Positions 17,803-26,434 are shown, numbered from the stretch's first letter. The stretch: DNA of 64,000 nt from Alloalcanivorax dieselolei B5 (GCF_000300005.1 NC_018691.1:1178001-1242000); one strand, 5' to 3'. Translations and numbers: made by a program. The notes: a model not told the origin generated them from the letters alone.

Positions 17803-18771
17803 ATGACCGGCCGATACTGGCGGTGCTGGCTTCTGGCCGCGGCGGTGCTGGTCACCGGACCGGTGCTCGCGGATTGCCGTGATCTCGCGCCGGCGCGCCC
17901 GTTGCCCTCGGCGGAGGACGGCCAGATCAGTCTGGCCACGTTCAATCTCTGGCGTCTGCGGGATGCCAGAAAGGACAGCTCGCTCGACCGTCCCTTATCG
18001 AAAGCTGTGTACCAGGCCCGCCTCGAGGCAGTGGCCCGGTACATTACCCGGGACCTGCGGGCGCCGGCTTTGCTGGCGGTGCAGGAAGTGGAAAGCGCCA
18101 CGGTGCTGAAGGCGCTGAGCCGTGCCATTTCCACGGCGGGCGGGCCGGACTACAAGGTGGTGCTGCTGGAAGGGCATGACCCGGCGGGCATGGATGTGGG
18201 GCTGTTGTACCGGGCGCCGGTCACGCTGGGACGCCACCAGGCCTTGTTCGCCGACAACCGTTTTCAGCGGCAGCCGTTATTCACCCGACCTCCTTTGCAG
18301 GTCGAGGTGCGCACTCCGGTGGCCTTCGATCTGGTGGTGGTTCATCTGCGCAGTGCCCGGGATCTGAATCAGAAGGACTGGGTGGCGCCGAAGCGCCGGC
18401 GCCAGGCCGCGGCCATCGCCGGCTGGGCGGCGGACCAGACCCGGCCCGTGGTGGTGGCGGGGGACTTCAACAGCGCGCCGGACAGTGGCCGCTTCAGCGA
18501 GCCGCTGGCGCAATTCGAGAACGGGAACCTGATCAGTGCCTGGTCGCGATTGCCCGAAAAGGAGCGTTATTCCTTCCGGCATCAGTGCCGGCCGCAGGCG
18601 CTGGACCACATCTTTTTCTCCCCATCGCTAAAGCAGCATGTACAGAGAGTGGCGGTCAGCCGCGGCAATGCCGGGCGCTACGATGTGCTCTACGATCACG
18701 ACGGTACCCGGGTGGTGTCCGATCATGATGTGTTGGGGATTTATCTGGAAGCCGGAGCGTCGGCGGACTAA
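17803..18771 (+). CDS. Secreted endonuclease/exonuclease/phosphatase-family protein
   Basis: A 322-residue protein with an N-terminal signal (CWLLAAAVLVTGPVLADC). The EEP fold motifs are in order: ATFNLWRL, VQEVES (metal Glu), VVVAGDFNSAPDSG, ALDHIFFSP and the C-terminal VVSDHDVLGI (catalytic His). It could be a DNase, a sugar or inositol phosphatase, or a related phosphodiesterase. The start at 17803 is one base after the PCuAC stop. Its place as third gene of a copper-delivery operon is unusual, and no link in function is obvious. Confidence 0.85.
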   Translation: MTGRYWRCWLLAAAVLVTGPVLADCRDLAPARPLPSAEDGQISLATFNLWRLRDARKDSSLDRPLSKAVYQARLEAVARYITRDLRAPALLAVQEVESATVLKALSRAISTAGGPDYKVVLLEGHDPAGMDVGLLYRAPVTLGRHQALFADNRFQRQPLFTRPPLQVEVRTPVAFDLVVVHLRSARDLNQKDWVAPKRRRQAAAIAGWAADQTRPVVVAGDFNSAPDSGRFSEPLAQFENGNLISAWSRLPEKERYSFRHQCRPQALDHIFFSPSLKQHVQRVAVSRGNAGRYDVLYDHDGTRVVSDHDVLGIYLEAGASAD

Positions 18772-18788
18772 CGGAAGAGAATGAAAAG

Positions 18789-18841
18789 CACCGTGGGGCC
18801 TGCTTGCGTTGTTTGCGAGGACCAGGGAAGGCCCCACGGTG
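18789..18841. terminator. Long stem between convergent genes
   Basis: CACCGTGGGGCC (18789-18800) and GGCCCCACGGTG (18830-18841) form a perfect 12-bp stem with a 29-base loop. On the minus strand the stem is followed by CTTTTC. It lies between the convergent nuclease and torF genes and may end transcription in both directions. Confidence 0.55.
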
Positions 18842-18870
18842 AAAAACGGTGGGCGGCGTTGTTGCCGCCC
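18842..18870 (-). terminator. Rho-independent terminator of torF
   Basis: On the minus strand GGGCGGC, a 6-base loop and GCCGCCC are followed by ACCGTTTTTC, a compact stem with a U-tract. It lies 20 bases after the torF stop. Confidence 0.75.
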
Positions 18871-18889
18871 GGGAACCAGCGCGGTTCTG

Positions 18890-19603
18890 TTAGATCTCGA
18901 AGGCGTAGGACACGACGAACAGCAGATCGTCATCCACATCGTCCTTGTCGCCGACACATTCCCCATTCATGAACAGAGCGTCATCGTTGTTGTTGATGGC
19001 GCAGTCGTCAGCGGAGATCACTTTGGACACGGTGAAGCTCAGGTTGTCGGTGAGCGCGTAGCTCAAGTCCAAGTGAGTGTAGTTGGTGTCATCGGCGTCG
19101 TTGTCCCAGGTGCCGACCAGAATGCCGTATTTGTCGTAGCTGTAGCCCAGGGTGTAGTAGCGGTCCTTGTTGTCGGTAGCGTCGTTACCGTGACCGTAGT
19201 CACCCACGCCGAAGTAACCGGTGAACGTGACTCCGGCGTAACCGAGGCTGGCAACGATTTCGGCCAGATCGGAGTCGGTGTCGTTCGGGTAGTTGTAGTC
19301 GATGTAGGACAGGTCATAGGAGAGGTCACCAAAGGCGCCGCCATAACCGACATACAAATCGTATTCGGTGGAATCGGTTTCGGAGCTGCCCCAGACACCG
19401 GCATAGAGGCCGGAGGCGTGGCTGTAGTCCAGGCTACCGAAAACCTGAGCCGCGCCGTTGGAAATATCCTGACCACGCCAGAAGTACATGTTGGAAATGC
19501 CCAGGCTACCGCCGATTTCCGCTGCCGCCATGCCCGGCATGATCATGCCGGCGGCGACCGCCGCGGCCAGTACGGTTTTTTTCATCCCGAATGCGTGTTT
19601 CAT
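18890..19603 (-). CDS. TorF-family putative outer-membrane porin
   Basis: A 237-residue outer-membrane beta-barrel of the TIGR02001/TorF type. A signal peptide (MKHAFGMKKTVLAAAVAAGM, cleaved near AAAE) is followed by the family opening SLGISNMYFWRGQDIS. Amphipathic strands rich in Tyr, Gly and Asp come next, and the C-terminal Phe-containing end is FVVSYAFEI. It is very acidic (DNDADDTNYTH, GDKDDVDDD), typical of marine outer-membrane proteins. GAGGG upstream supports the start at 19603 over the Met at 19585. The transported solute is unknown. Confidence 0.88.
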   Translation of the reverse strand: MKHAFGMKKTVLAAAVAAGMIMPGMAAAEIGGSLGISNMYFWRGQDISNGAAQVFGSLDYSHASGLYAGVWGSSETDSTEYDLYVGYGGAFGDLSYDLSYIDYNYPNDTDSDLAEIVASLGYAGVTFTGYFGVGDYGHGNDATDNKDRYYTLGYSYDKYGILVGTWDNDADDTNYTHLDLSYALTDNLSFTVSKVISADDCAINNNDDALFMNGECVGDKDDVDDDLLFVVSYAFEI

Positions 19604-19829
19604 GTGCAACCCTCTTTGCAAATGGCAAGTGTTCTAATGTGTCCTGTTGTGCGCTCCTGGCGCACTGGCCTGGGAGGCTTGTCACTTCACAAAGCAGGGT
19701 CCGTGCCAAAATGGAAAACCCAAGAAAAAACAAGAAGTTGTGATGAGGGCGTTGGGGTGGAAGGGGAAATCGGGGCGAGGAGCGGAGAAGCGGTGCGCCG
19801 CCTTGGTGCGCCGCACCGAGTTGGTGCGT
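19604..19829. other. Intergenic stretch between torF and the lipoprotein gene
   Basis: No gene is supported here. It should hold the torF promoter. CGGTGCG (19791-19797) and CGCACCG (19812-19818) can pair downstream of the lipoprotein gene, but no U-tract follows on the minus strand. Confidence 0.35.
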
Positions 19830-20300
19830 TTATTTGGGGCACTCCCAGGACGTCACCACGGCGTCGGCCTGAAGGCTGTTGTCGCCGGCCACTTCCAGGC
19901 CGCACTGGCCGTTGCTGTAAGTGAAGTGGGCGTTGTAGCTGGCACCGGGTTGAGCATTGAACTGCACCGCCACCCGGCACAGATCCCGGTTCCCCGCCGA
20001 CCCTTTCTGGTAAATGACACCGATGCGCGCCTGCTCGTCCGCTCGCACGGTGGTGGTGACTTCCGGCGCTTTCTTCATGGTTTTCAGCAGTTCATCGAAG
20101 GCTTTGGTCTCGAAGGGAACCTGCTGCAGGGACGTGGGCGTGGACTGAAAGCCCTTGCCCGGTACGCACACCACTGGCTGGGCGGCGATGTTGTCGCTGG
20201 AGAAAGTGACGGTGGCGACGTCCCCGTCAGTGGGCGCCGTGTAGCTGAGCATCTGGCAGCCGGTGAGCAGAAGCGCGGGAAGGGGAAGCAAGTATTTCAT
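19830..20300 (-). CDS. Hypothetical lipoprotein
   Basis: A 156-residue protein with a short lipoprotein signal, MKYLLPLPALLLTGCQ (lipobox LLTGC, Cys15). The rest is a compact beta-rich domain with Cys residues in VVCVPGKGF, RDLCRVAVQF, NGQCGLEV and the terminal SWECPK, which may form two disulfides. I recognise no family. It stands alone on the minus strand between torF and the M14-like gene. Periplasmic membrane attachment is likely; function unknown. Confidence 0.75.
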   Translation of the reverse strand: MKYLLPLPALLLTGCQMLSYTAPTDGDVATVTFSSDNIAAQPVVCVPGKGFQSTPTSLQQVPFETKAFDELLKTMKKAPEVTTTVRADEQARIGVIYQKGSAGNRDLCRVAVQFNAQPGASYNAHFTYSNGQCGLEVAGDNSLQADAVVTSWECPK

Positions 20301-20472
20301 GGTGGGTCCTCATGACAAATAGGGGCGAAGCCGTCAGGCGAATATAAAGCGTGCCCAAAATGATGCAAAACCAGGGCCACTTTGGCGCACGTTGGAAAGA
20401 CGGGTCTGACGTCCGACCTCCTGTTTAAAGCGTCCGACGGCAGGCCCGGTTCCTGACCTTTTGACGTTCGGA

Positions 20473-21510
20473 TCACCCGAACCAGTGCTTCATCGCCTGC
20501 CGGGTCAGGTTTTCCCTTGCTTCTCCGCGTGGCAGCCAGTTGCCGGCGTTCACCGCCATGGCCACCAGGAATTCGAATAGCGGCAAATGCTGACGCAGCA
20601 CCCGGTTGTGGCGATGGCCGATGATCGGGTTGAACAGGCCGAAAAAATCCAATAGCTGCCGGGGGTTTTTCCGTACCCACAGCCAGGACCCCATTTCCAG
20701 GGTGAACGGCAGGAACAACCGGTCCGGGTGTTGCTCCCGGGCTTCGTCGTAGAGGTAGTCCCACAGATCGCCGTGGGTGGTGTAGTTCACCGATTGCGGT
20801 TCAATCAGATAAGGGTGGTGGTACGGGTAGGTGTGCTCGAGGATCTGTTTGAGACGGTACACCTCGGCGAGGTGCGCAATGGGTTTCTGGCTGCGGGCGT
20901 AGCAGCACCAGATGCGGTCGCGGCGGCCAAAACCGCTGTGGCAGTCCAGGCTGATCGATACCGGAGCGTTCATCAGGCGCTGCCGTACCGTGTTCACCAG
21001 CGCCTGCGCCTCGGTTTCCATGGGCACGCCGGCACGCCCCCGATACCAGGGCAGGTGACGGCTCAGGCGCTGGCCGCCGGCGAGGAAGGGCACCTTGCCT
21101 TCGGCATCCACCGGCGCGTTGCGCATCAAATCGACGCCATTGGGATTGCTGCGGGTACGCCGCCAGATACCGCCGGGGTTGATCATCGGCATGAACACCA
21201 GCCGCACCCGTTCCAGCCGCCGGTGCAATTGATCATCCCATTGCAGTCGATGGATCAGACTGTGCAACCACGACAACAGCACCTGGGAGCCGATCCGTTC
21301 GACGCCGTGCACGCCGCCAAAGAAGCCGACCACCGGGGCACCGGGGGAACGGCTGCCCATCTCCAGCACCCGCAATGGCAGCGTGATATCGCCCATCTGG
21401 ATGGTGTCCACGTCATGCACACGCAGGTGCCGTTCACCCAGTCGGATCAGCGACTCCAGGTGTAACCATTCGGGCAGGTGGCGTTGAAATTGATACAGGC
21501 GTTGTTCCAT
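20473..21510 (-). CDS. M14-like zinc carboxypeptidase / DUF2817 family
   Basis: A 345-residue cytosolic protein (no signal) of the carboxypeptidase/succinylglutamate desuccinylase fold. The zinc ligands appear as HGVE in FGGVHGVERIG and a later His in SLDCHSGFG. The substrate-carboxylate region is NPGGIWRRTRSNPNGVDLMRN, and the likely catalytic Glu is in FTLEMGSW. The complete set suggests an active metallo-amidase or peptidase. The substrate is not evident from the neighbours. Confidence 0.85.
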   Translation of the reverse strand: MEQRLYQFQRHLPEWLHLESLIRLGERHLRVHDVDTIQMGDITLPLRVLEMGSRSPGAPVVGFFGGVHGVERIGSQVLLSWLHSLIHRLQWDDQLHRRLERVRLVFMPMINPGGIWRRTRSNPNGVDLMRNAPVDAEGKVPFLAGGQRLSRHLPWYRGRAGVPMETEAQALVNTVRQRLMNAPVSISLDCHSGFGRRDRIWCCYARSQKPIAHLAEVYRLKQILEHTYPYHHPYLIEPQSVNYTTHGDLWDYLYDEAREQHPDRLFLPFTLEMGSWLWVRKNPRQLLDFFGLFNPIIGHRHNRVLRQHLPLFEFLVAMAVNAGNWLPRGEARENLTRQAMKHWFG

Positions 21511-21700
21511 CGGCGCGCGTCAGTGGGTGACGGTCGGCGCCCGTCAAAGTAGGCGCACAGGGCAGGATGACGGATTCCGGTTAAGGTTTCATGACGATTC
21601 CGGCGCAGCGTTTTTGTCATGGAACTGCGATGTAACTGTCAGTGTAGTGTCATCCGCGCTGGCCACTCTGCCCTTGACGCTGGCGGCGGGAATCACCGTG

Positions 21701-22411
21701 ATGCAGAGCCTCGACAACTTCGCCTTGAACCTGGAAACCGGGGATGTGCTGTTGTTCGCCGGACGAGGGGTCACCAGTACCGTGATTCGTTGGTTCACCC
21801 GCAGCCCCTGGAGTCATGTGGGCATGGTGGTGCGCCTGCCGGAAGTGGCGGAGCCGCTGGTGCTGGAATCCACCGGTCTGAGTGAATCGGCGGACTGGAT
21901 GCTGGGACACCCGGTGATGGGCGTGGCGCTGGTGCCGCTGTCACGCAAGATCGCGGAATACCCGGGTGATGTGGCGGTTAGGCGTCGTGAAGGGCCGCCG
22001 CTGACATCGCTCCAGCAGCGATTGATGCAGCGGCTGGTGCGGCGGTTGCTGCACCGGCCCTACAAGAACTACCTGCTGTGTAATTTCTATGACGCCCTGA
22101 GCGGCTTTTCCGGACGCCGCCGCCGCTCCGGCTGGTTCTGTTCGGAGCTGGTGGCGGAGTGCTACCGGCGGCTCGGCTGGCTGCCGGAAACGGTTTGCCC
22201 TCACCGCTTCGTTCCCGGTCATTTCGGCTCCCGGCGGCTGAGTCTCACCGCCGGCCGGCTATTGCCGGCGCAGTGGCTGAAGCGGCTCAAATCCAGCGCC
22301 GCACCCGCTGCCGATAGCGCTGCCACTGATCCCCGAACTGTTGCTCGTGAAACGCTTCTTCCGCGGCGATCACGTGGTGATGCATCACCCACAGAATCGG
22401 CGGCAGCATGA
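21701..22411 (+). CDS. YiiX/YebB-like permuted papain-fold (NlpC/P60-related) protein
   Basis: A protein of about 236 residues from the ATG at 21701. In permuted NlpC/P60-like enzymes the His precedes the Cys; here the segments are LETGDVLLFAGRG, SPWSHVGMVV (His) and later SGWFCSELVAECY (Cys). Such proteins act as amidases, acyltransferases or lipid-linked hydrolases. The start is uncertain: GTG codons at 21647 and 21527 are in frame. The last ~40 residues are Ala/Arg/Ser-rich and are encoded over the 3' end of the opposite gene, an unusually long convergent overlap of 125 bases. Confidence 0.78.
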   Translation: MQSLDNFALNLETGDVLLFAGRGVTSTVIRWFTRSPWSHVGMVVRLPEVAEPLVLESTGLSESADWMLGHPVMGVALVPLSRKIAEYPGDVAVRRREGPPLTSLQQRLMQRLVRRLLHRPYKNYLLCNFYDALSGFSGRRRRSGWFCSELVAECYRRLGWLPETVCPHRFVPGHFGSRRLSLTAGRLLPAQWLKRLKSSAAPAADSAATDPRTVARETLLPRRSRGDASPTESAAA

Positions 22412-22748
22412 TCAGCATGCCGGGACTGGAAAGACTGAGAGCACAGCCCAGATGAAGCAAGGCAAAGGCCAGATAAATGGGATTGCGGGTCAGGCGGAAA
22501 ACGCCGCCGGTGATCAATTCCCGTGCCGCGCGATGTGGCAAAACCGTGGTGCGGTGTCGATAAAACTGCACTATCGCGCCGGCCAGCAACAGCACCGCGA
22601 ACAACGCCAGCGCCGTGGCCAGTGCGTACTGGCCAGGCCATGCCGGCAGGGTCCAGTTCAGTGCCTGGTCCAGGCCATAGCCCACCAGCAAACCACCCAG
22701 ATGCAGCAGAGGAGGGGGAATGCGAACCTCGGGATGTTCCAATGCCAT
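22287..22748 (-). CDS. Isoprenylcysteine carboxyl methyltransferase-like membrane protein
   Basis: A 153-residue integral membrane methyltransferase-type protein with about four helices. The family core is TGGVFRLTRNPIYLAFALLH and the C-terminal EEAFHEQQFGDQWQRYRQRV, which bind the SAM and lipid headgroup in ICMT/PEMT proteins. In bacteria the acceptor is usually unknown. Its 3' end overlaps the convergent papain-fold gene by 125 bases. Confidence 0.87.
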   Translation of the reverse strand: MALEHPEVRIPPPLLHLGGLLVGYGLDQALNWTLPAWPGQYALATALALFAVLLLAGAIVQFYRHRTTVLPHRAARELITGGVFRLTRNPIYLAFALLHLGCALSLSSPGMLIMLPPILWVMHHHVIAAEEAFHEQQFGDQWQRYRQRVRRWI

Positions 22749-22902
22749 GTTCAGAGGCCTATCGTTGTCAGTGAAGAAAAGCTGGGTTATGGTAATTCAC
22801 ATCCCGCCATTGCGGGAGTGATCGCGATCCGCTGGAACAACTGTTGTTGAAGCTCGGCGAACAGCACTGCCGGTAAAGCAATCGGCGGCGGGCGCGAACG
22901 TC

Positions 22903-22954
22903 ACTTGTGAAAGCCATATGTGAATGGCACTTGTGAGCGTCACTTGTGAAACGG
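22903..22954. repeat. Four tandem 13-bp units upstream of the PIN-PhoH gene
   Basis: Four consecutive 13-bp units begin at 22903, 22916, 22929 and 22942. Each starts CAyWTGTGA (CACTTGTGA three times, CATATGTGA once), followed by four variable bases. The array ends 38 bases before the start of the PhoH gene and lies between it and the divergent ICMT-like gene. The constant spacing and conserved core suggest iterated protein-binding sites, or recent slippage. Confidence 0.75.
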
Positions 22955-22992
22955 TCCGTCGCCATGTCCTGCAACCTTGAAAGGGGAAACGC

Positions 22993-24444
22993 ATGGAAGA
23001 TCGCGCGGCCACCTTGCACAGCGTAACCGCAGCATCCCAATCCCGCCTCCACCACGAACCGGAACAGCGCCCGAAAGCCTACGTACTGGACACCAACGTC
23101 CTGATCCACGATCCCAACTCTCTGATGAACTTCGAAGAGCACCGGGTGGTCATTCCGATGACCGTGCTGGAGGAACTGGATCGCCTGAAAACCGGGAAAT
23201 CCCACACCGCCGCGGATTGCCGCGCCGCTATTCGTTTGATCGACAGGGTTATCGGCAAGGCGTCGCCGTCGGAAGTGGAAGCGGGGATTCCTATCCAACG
23301 GGGGGAGAATCACCACCAAGGAACGCTGACCGTTCTGATGCCACAGAGCGGACTGACGCCGCCATGCCTTCCCGAACATCTGAACGACAACCGGATCATC
23401 AATGACGTGGTGGCGATGATCGCCGCCGATCCCGATCGCCACTACGTGCTGGTCACCAAGGATATCAACATGCGCCTCAAGGCGCGGGCCTGTGGTATCG
23501 ACTCCGAGGATTACCACAACGACCAGCTGGTTTCCGATATCCGCCAGCTCAATCAGGGCTATTTCATGGTGGAGGGATCGTTCTGGGACCGGGTCGACGC
23601 GGTGGAGACCGAACAGCACGGCGCGGAAACCCTGCACCGTTTGTCGCACGGTCTGCTGGCCGGTGACATTCTTGGCGAGGAGGTGTATCCGAATCAGTTC
23701 ATTCTCGATGAGCAGGGCTTCGTCGGCCGGATCATGTCGGTGGAGGCGGGCGTGGCGACCTTGCGCCACTACAGCGAACAGACGCTGATGGACCAGCAGG
23801 CCTGGGGACTGAGACCGATGAACATACAGCAGGCGGTGGCGTTGCACCTGCTGCTGGATCCGGACGTTCATCTGGTGACGCTGACCGGCGCGGCCGGTTC
23901 CGGCAAAACCATTCTGGCGTTGGCCGCCGCCATTGAAATGACGGTGGAGCAGAAACGCTTCAATAAAATCATCGCCACCCGTTCGACGCCGCCGCTGGCG
24001 GAAGAGCACGGTTTTCTGCCCGGCACCGAGGAAGAAAAGATGGATCCGTGGCTGGGCGCGATCAATGACAATATCGAAGCGTTGCACCTGAACGATGAGA
24101 ACCCCTCCGGCAGCATCCAGTACGTCAAGGAGAAGGCCAACATCCAGTTCAAGGCGATGAATTACATTCGCGGCCGCAGCTTCCAGAAATCACTGATCCT
24201 GATCGATGAAAGCCAGAACCTGACGCCGCACCAGATGAAGGCGATCATCACTCGGGCCGGTGAAGGATCGAAGGTGGTGTGCCTGGGTAACCTGGCGCAG
24301 ATCGATACGCCGTATTTGTCGCCCACCAGTTCCGGTCTCACCTATATGACCGAGCGCTTCAAACACTTCATTCATGGCGGCTCGGTGCAACTCAATGGCG
24401 TGCCGAGGTCGTTGCTGGCGGAGTACGCGGAAACCTGGTTGTAA
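22993..24444 (+). CDS. PIN-domain PhoH-family RNA helicase/nuclease (PhoH2/YlaK-like)
   Basis: A 483-residue cytosolic protein. Residues ~30-165 form a PIN nuclease domain (YVLDTNVLIHDPNSL, LEELDRLKTGKS, NDVVAMIA and LVTKDINMRLKA supply the acidic residues). A PhoH ATPase domain follows, with Walker A LTGAAGSGKTILALAAA and the Walker B region ILIDESQNLTPHQMKAII. Proteins of this type act as RNA helicase-RNases. GGGG-rich sequence ahead of the ATG gives a modest ribosome site. It ends at a hairpin and stands alone on the plus strand. Confidence 0.93.
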   Translation: MEDRAATLHSVTAASQSRLHHEPEQRPKAYVLDTNVLIHDPNSLMNFEEHRVVIPMTVLEELDRLKTGKSHTAADCRAAIRLIDRVIGKASPSEVEAGIPIQRGENHHQGTLTVLMPQSGLTPPCLPEHLNDNRIINDVVAMIAADPDRHYVLVTKDINMRLKARACGIDSEDYHNDQLVSDIRQLNQGYFMVEGSFWDRVDAVETEQHGAETLHRLSHGLLAGDILGEEVYPNQFILDEQGFVGRIMSVEAGVATLRHYSEQTLMDQQAWGLRPMNIQQAVALHLLLDPDVHLVTLTGAAGSGKTILALAAAIEMTVEQKRFNKIIATRSTPPLAEEHGFLPGTEEEKMDPWLGAINDNIEALHLNDENPSGSIQYVKEKANIQFKAMNYIRGRSFQKSLILIDESQNLTPHQMKAIITRAGEGSKVVCLGNLAQIDTPYLSPTSSGLTYMTERFKHFIHGGSVQLNGVPRSLLAEYAETWL

Positions 24445-24452
24445 ATGGAAAG

Positions 24453-24482
24453 GGTCGGACGTCTGGCGCCGGACGTCCGACC
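24453..24482. terminator. Bidirectional hairpin after the PIN-PhoH gene
   Basis: GGTCGGACGTC and GACGTCCGACC pair perfectly over 11 bp with an 8-base loop. The U-tracts are poor on both sides (TTCCT on the plus strand, CTTTCC on the minus). It lies between two convergent genes, with four bases to the next stop. Confidence 0.6.
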
Positions 24483-24486
24483 TTCC

Positions 24487-25497
24487 TCACTCCTGCAGCG
24501 CCTGACCCAGCACCGACAAGCACGCCTCGCTCTGATAGAAATCCCCCAGCGCCAGTTCTGCCCAGGCGCTCAATACGCCTTGTTCCTTCAATACCCCGGC
24601 GCCACGCGCCAACGCCGGCGCCAGCGTGTCGCGGCGCGCTGCCGTATCGGTGTGCATGGCCTGGAGCAGTGCGGGCAGACTCCATGCCATCAAGCCCTCG
24701 ATCGCCGCGCGAATGCCTTCCATTACCAGCCGCCGGCTGTAGTCCAGCGCGGCGACATGATCGGACAACAAGACTCCCTGGCGCACCAGGCCCGGCAACG
24801 CGTCATCCGGCACATCACGCAGTAGCGCCGCCGGCTTCATCGGGGCGATACGGCCATAGGCATCGCGGGCCAGCTCGGCAATGCGATCGTTGCTCAGCTC
24901 CCGGTTCAACCACTGTTCACCGGTCTTGAGCGTGGCACGAATATTCTGTCTCAGGTAGGAACGAATCGGCTCTTCCAATCCGCCCATGGCCCGGCCCACG
25001 CTTTTGCGGCCCAGCTTCATCATGCTGCTGACGCCGGGCAGCTTGGCCAGGGCATTCTCTTCCAGCAGGAAGTTCTTGATGCCGGTATAGAGCATTTCGC
25101 TGACCATCTGACTGATCAGCGGATGATTCAGCACCGCATGAATGGTCCGCTCACGCAGGCTCCGCAGGCGCAGCAGTTGTTCCAGCAGGGCTTCGAACTG
25201 GCCTTCATCGAGCAACTCGCCGAAGGTCACCGGATCCTGGCGGGCGCTGTTCAACAGGGCATGGGCCACGGATTCGATCACCGGCTGCAGCCCTTCCGCG
25301 GTGGCCACATGCGCCAGCCAGTCATCCACTACCTGACCGAGCACTTCGGCGTCCACCAGCGCCCCCAGCGGCTGGTCCGCCAGTATCGTCACGCCCTGGT
25401 CCAGCAGGCCGTGCCAGTAATCCGGCTCGCACAGACGTTGGCAGACGTGTTCCACATGAGCTTGCTGTAACGCTTCAGCCAGTTCTTTTCGCTTCAT
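24487..25497 (-). CDS. Conserved-looking hypothetical protein, helical
   Basis: A 336-residue, mostly helical soluble protein with no signal peptide and no motif I recognise. It is rich in Leu, Ala, Glu and Arg, with regular segments such as EALLEQLLRLRSLRERTIHAV and IKNFLLEENALAKLPGV (each shown in part). The start is taken at 25497 (MKRKELAEAL), the family-like lysine-rich opening; upstream in-frame sequence to 25605 looks non-coding. It lies convergent to PIN-PhoH and divergent from ompW. Function unknown. Confidence 0.75.
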   Translation of the reverse strand: MKRKELAEALQQAHVEHVCQRLCEPDYWHGLLDQGVTILADQPLGALVDAEVLGQVVDDWLAHVATAEGLQPVIESVAHALLNSARQDPVTFGELLDEGQFEALLEQLLRLRSLRERTIHAVLNHPLISQMVSEMLYTGIKNFLLEENALAKLPGVSSMMKLGRKSVGRAMGGLEEPIRSYLRQNIRATLKTGEQWLNRELSNDRIAELARDAYGRIAPMKPAALLRDVPDDALPGLVRQGVLLSDHVAALDYSRRLVMEGIRAAIEGLMAWSLPALLQAMHTDTAARRDTLAPALARGAGVLKEQGVLSAWAELALGDFYQSEACLSVLGQALQE

Positions 25498-25656
25498 TGT
25501 TATCGGTTCCGCTGTGTCCGTTTTGCTTGTTCCGCCGGCTACCGAATCCTTCTGGATCTTGATCCACGACAAGAGACGGTGCCCGCCGGCCCGGTGTAAT
25601 ACCACAGAACCCTGGCGATGCCGAGGGTTCGTGTCCAGGCCCGCGCGGTCGGGACG

Positions 25657-25698
25657 ACACTATCGTTGGTGTGGAATCGTCGATGTGAAATCGTCGGT
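25657..25698. repeat. Three tandem 14-bp units upstream of ompW
   Basis: Three back-to-back 14-bp units start at 25657, 25671 and 25685. They share the core ATCGTyGrT (ACACTATCGTTGGT, GTGGAATCGTCGAT, GTGAAATCGTCGGT). The array ends 32 bases before the ompW ATG, so it sits where a promoter or operator would be. Confidence 0.65.
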
Positions 25699-25730
25699 GC
25701 GGACATGATGAGCCAAGAAGGGAGCTAAAC

Positions 25731-26405
25731 ATGCAACTATGGGGACGTGGCGCCTTGGCGCTGGCGCTAATCGGCAGTGTGGGTCTGGCCCAGGGGTACG
25801 AGGCCGGAGATATCTTGGTGCGCGCTGGTGCGGCCACGGTGTCGCCCCGCGTGGACAGTGACGCTTTCTCGGTGGCGCCGTTGACTGGCGCCAAGGTGGA
25901 CGTGAACAACGACACCCAGTTCGGGTTCACGGTCGCCTACATGATCAACTCACGTTTTGGCGTCGAGCTGCTGGCGGCCACTCCGTTCAAACATGATCTC
26001 TATGTGGAAGGCGCGGGGTTGGGCCGTACCGATATCGGCGATACCAAGCACCTGCCGCCAACCCTGATGGCGCAGTACTACCTGCCGGAGCTGGGTCCGG
26101 TGCGTCCCTATGTGGGGCTCGGCGTCAACTACACCTACTTCTTTGATGAGAACATCCATGATGGCGTGGTCAGTCCGCTGATCGGGGGCGCCAACGCCGA
26201 TGTGTCGCTGTCCAACTCGGTGGGCTGGGCCGCTCAGGTGGGGGTGGATCTGGCCATGGGTGACACCTGGTTCGTCAACCTCTCCGCCTGGCGGGTGGAT
26301 ATCGATACCGAGGCGCGCCTCAAAGTGAACGGTTCCACCGTGGATAAAATCGATGTGGAACTGGATCCGCTGGTATGGATGGTCGGTATTGGCCGGGCGT
26401 TCTGA
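25731..26405 (+). CDS. ompW: OmpW-family outer-membrane protein
   Basis: A 224-residue eight-stranded beta-barrel with a signal peptide (ALIGSVGLAQGYEAGD region) and the OmpW opening GDILVRAGAATVSP. The segments LPPTLMAQYYLPE and RPYVGLGVNYTYF match the OmpW/AlkL group, and the end VGIGRAF closes the barrel. Members allow small hydrophobic molecules to cross the outer membrane. GGGAG upstream gives a good start. A role in hydrocarbon uptake would fit an Alcanivorax-like host but is inference. Confidence 0.92.
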   Translation: MQLWGRGALALALIGSVGLAQGYEAGDILVRAGAATVSPRVDSDAFSVAPLTGAKVDVNNDTQFGFTVAYMINSRFGVELLAATPFKHDLYVEGAGLGRTDIGDTKHLPPTLMAQYYLPELGPVRPYVGLGVNYTYFFDENIHDGVVSPLIGGANADVSLSNSVGWAAQVGVDLAMGDTWFVNLSAWRVDIDTEARLKVNGSTVDKIDVELDPLVWMVGIGRAF

Positions 26406-26434
26406 AGCCCGCTGGTTATGTCGGGGTATACCAT

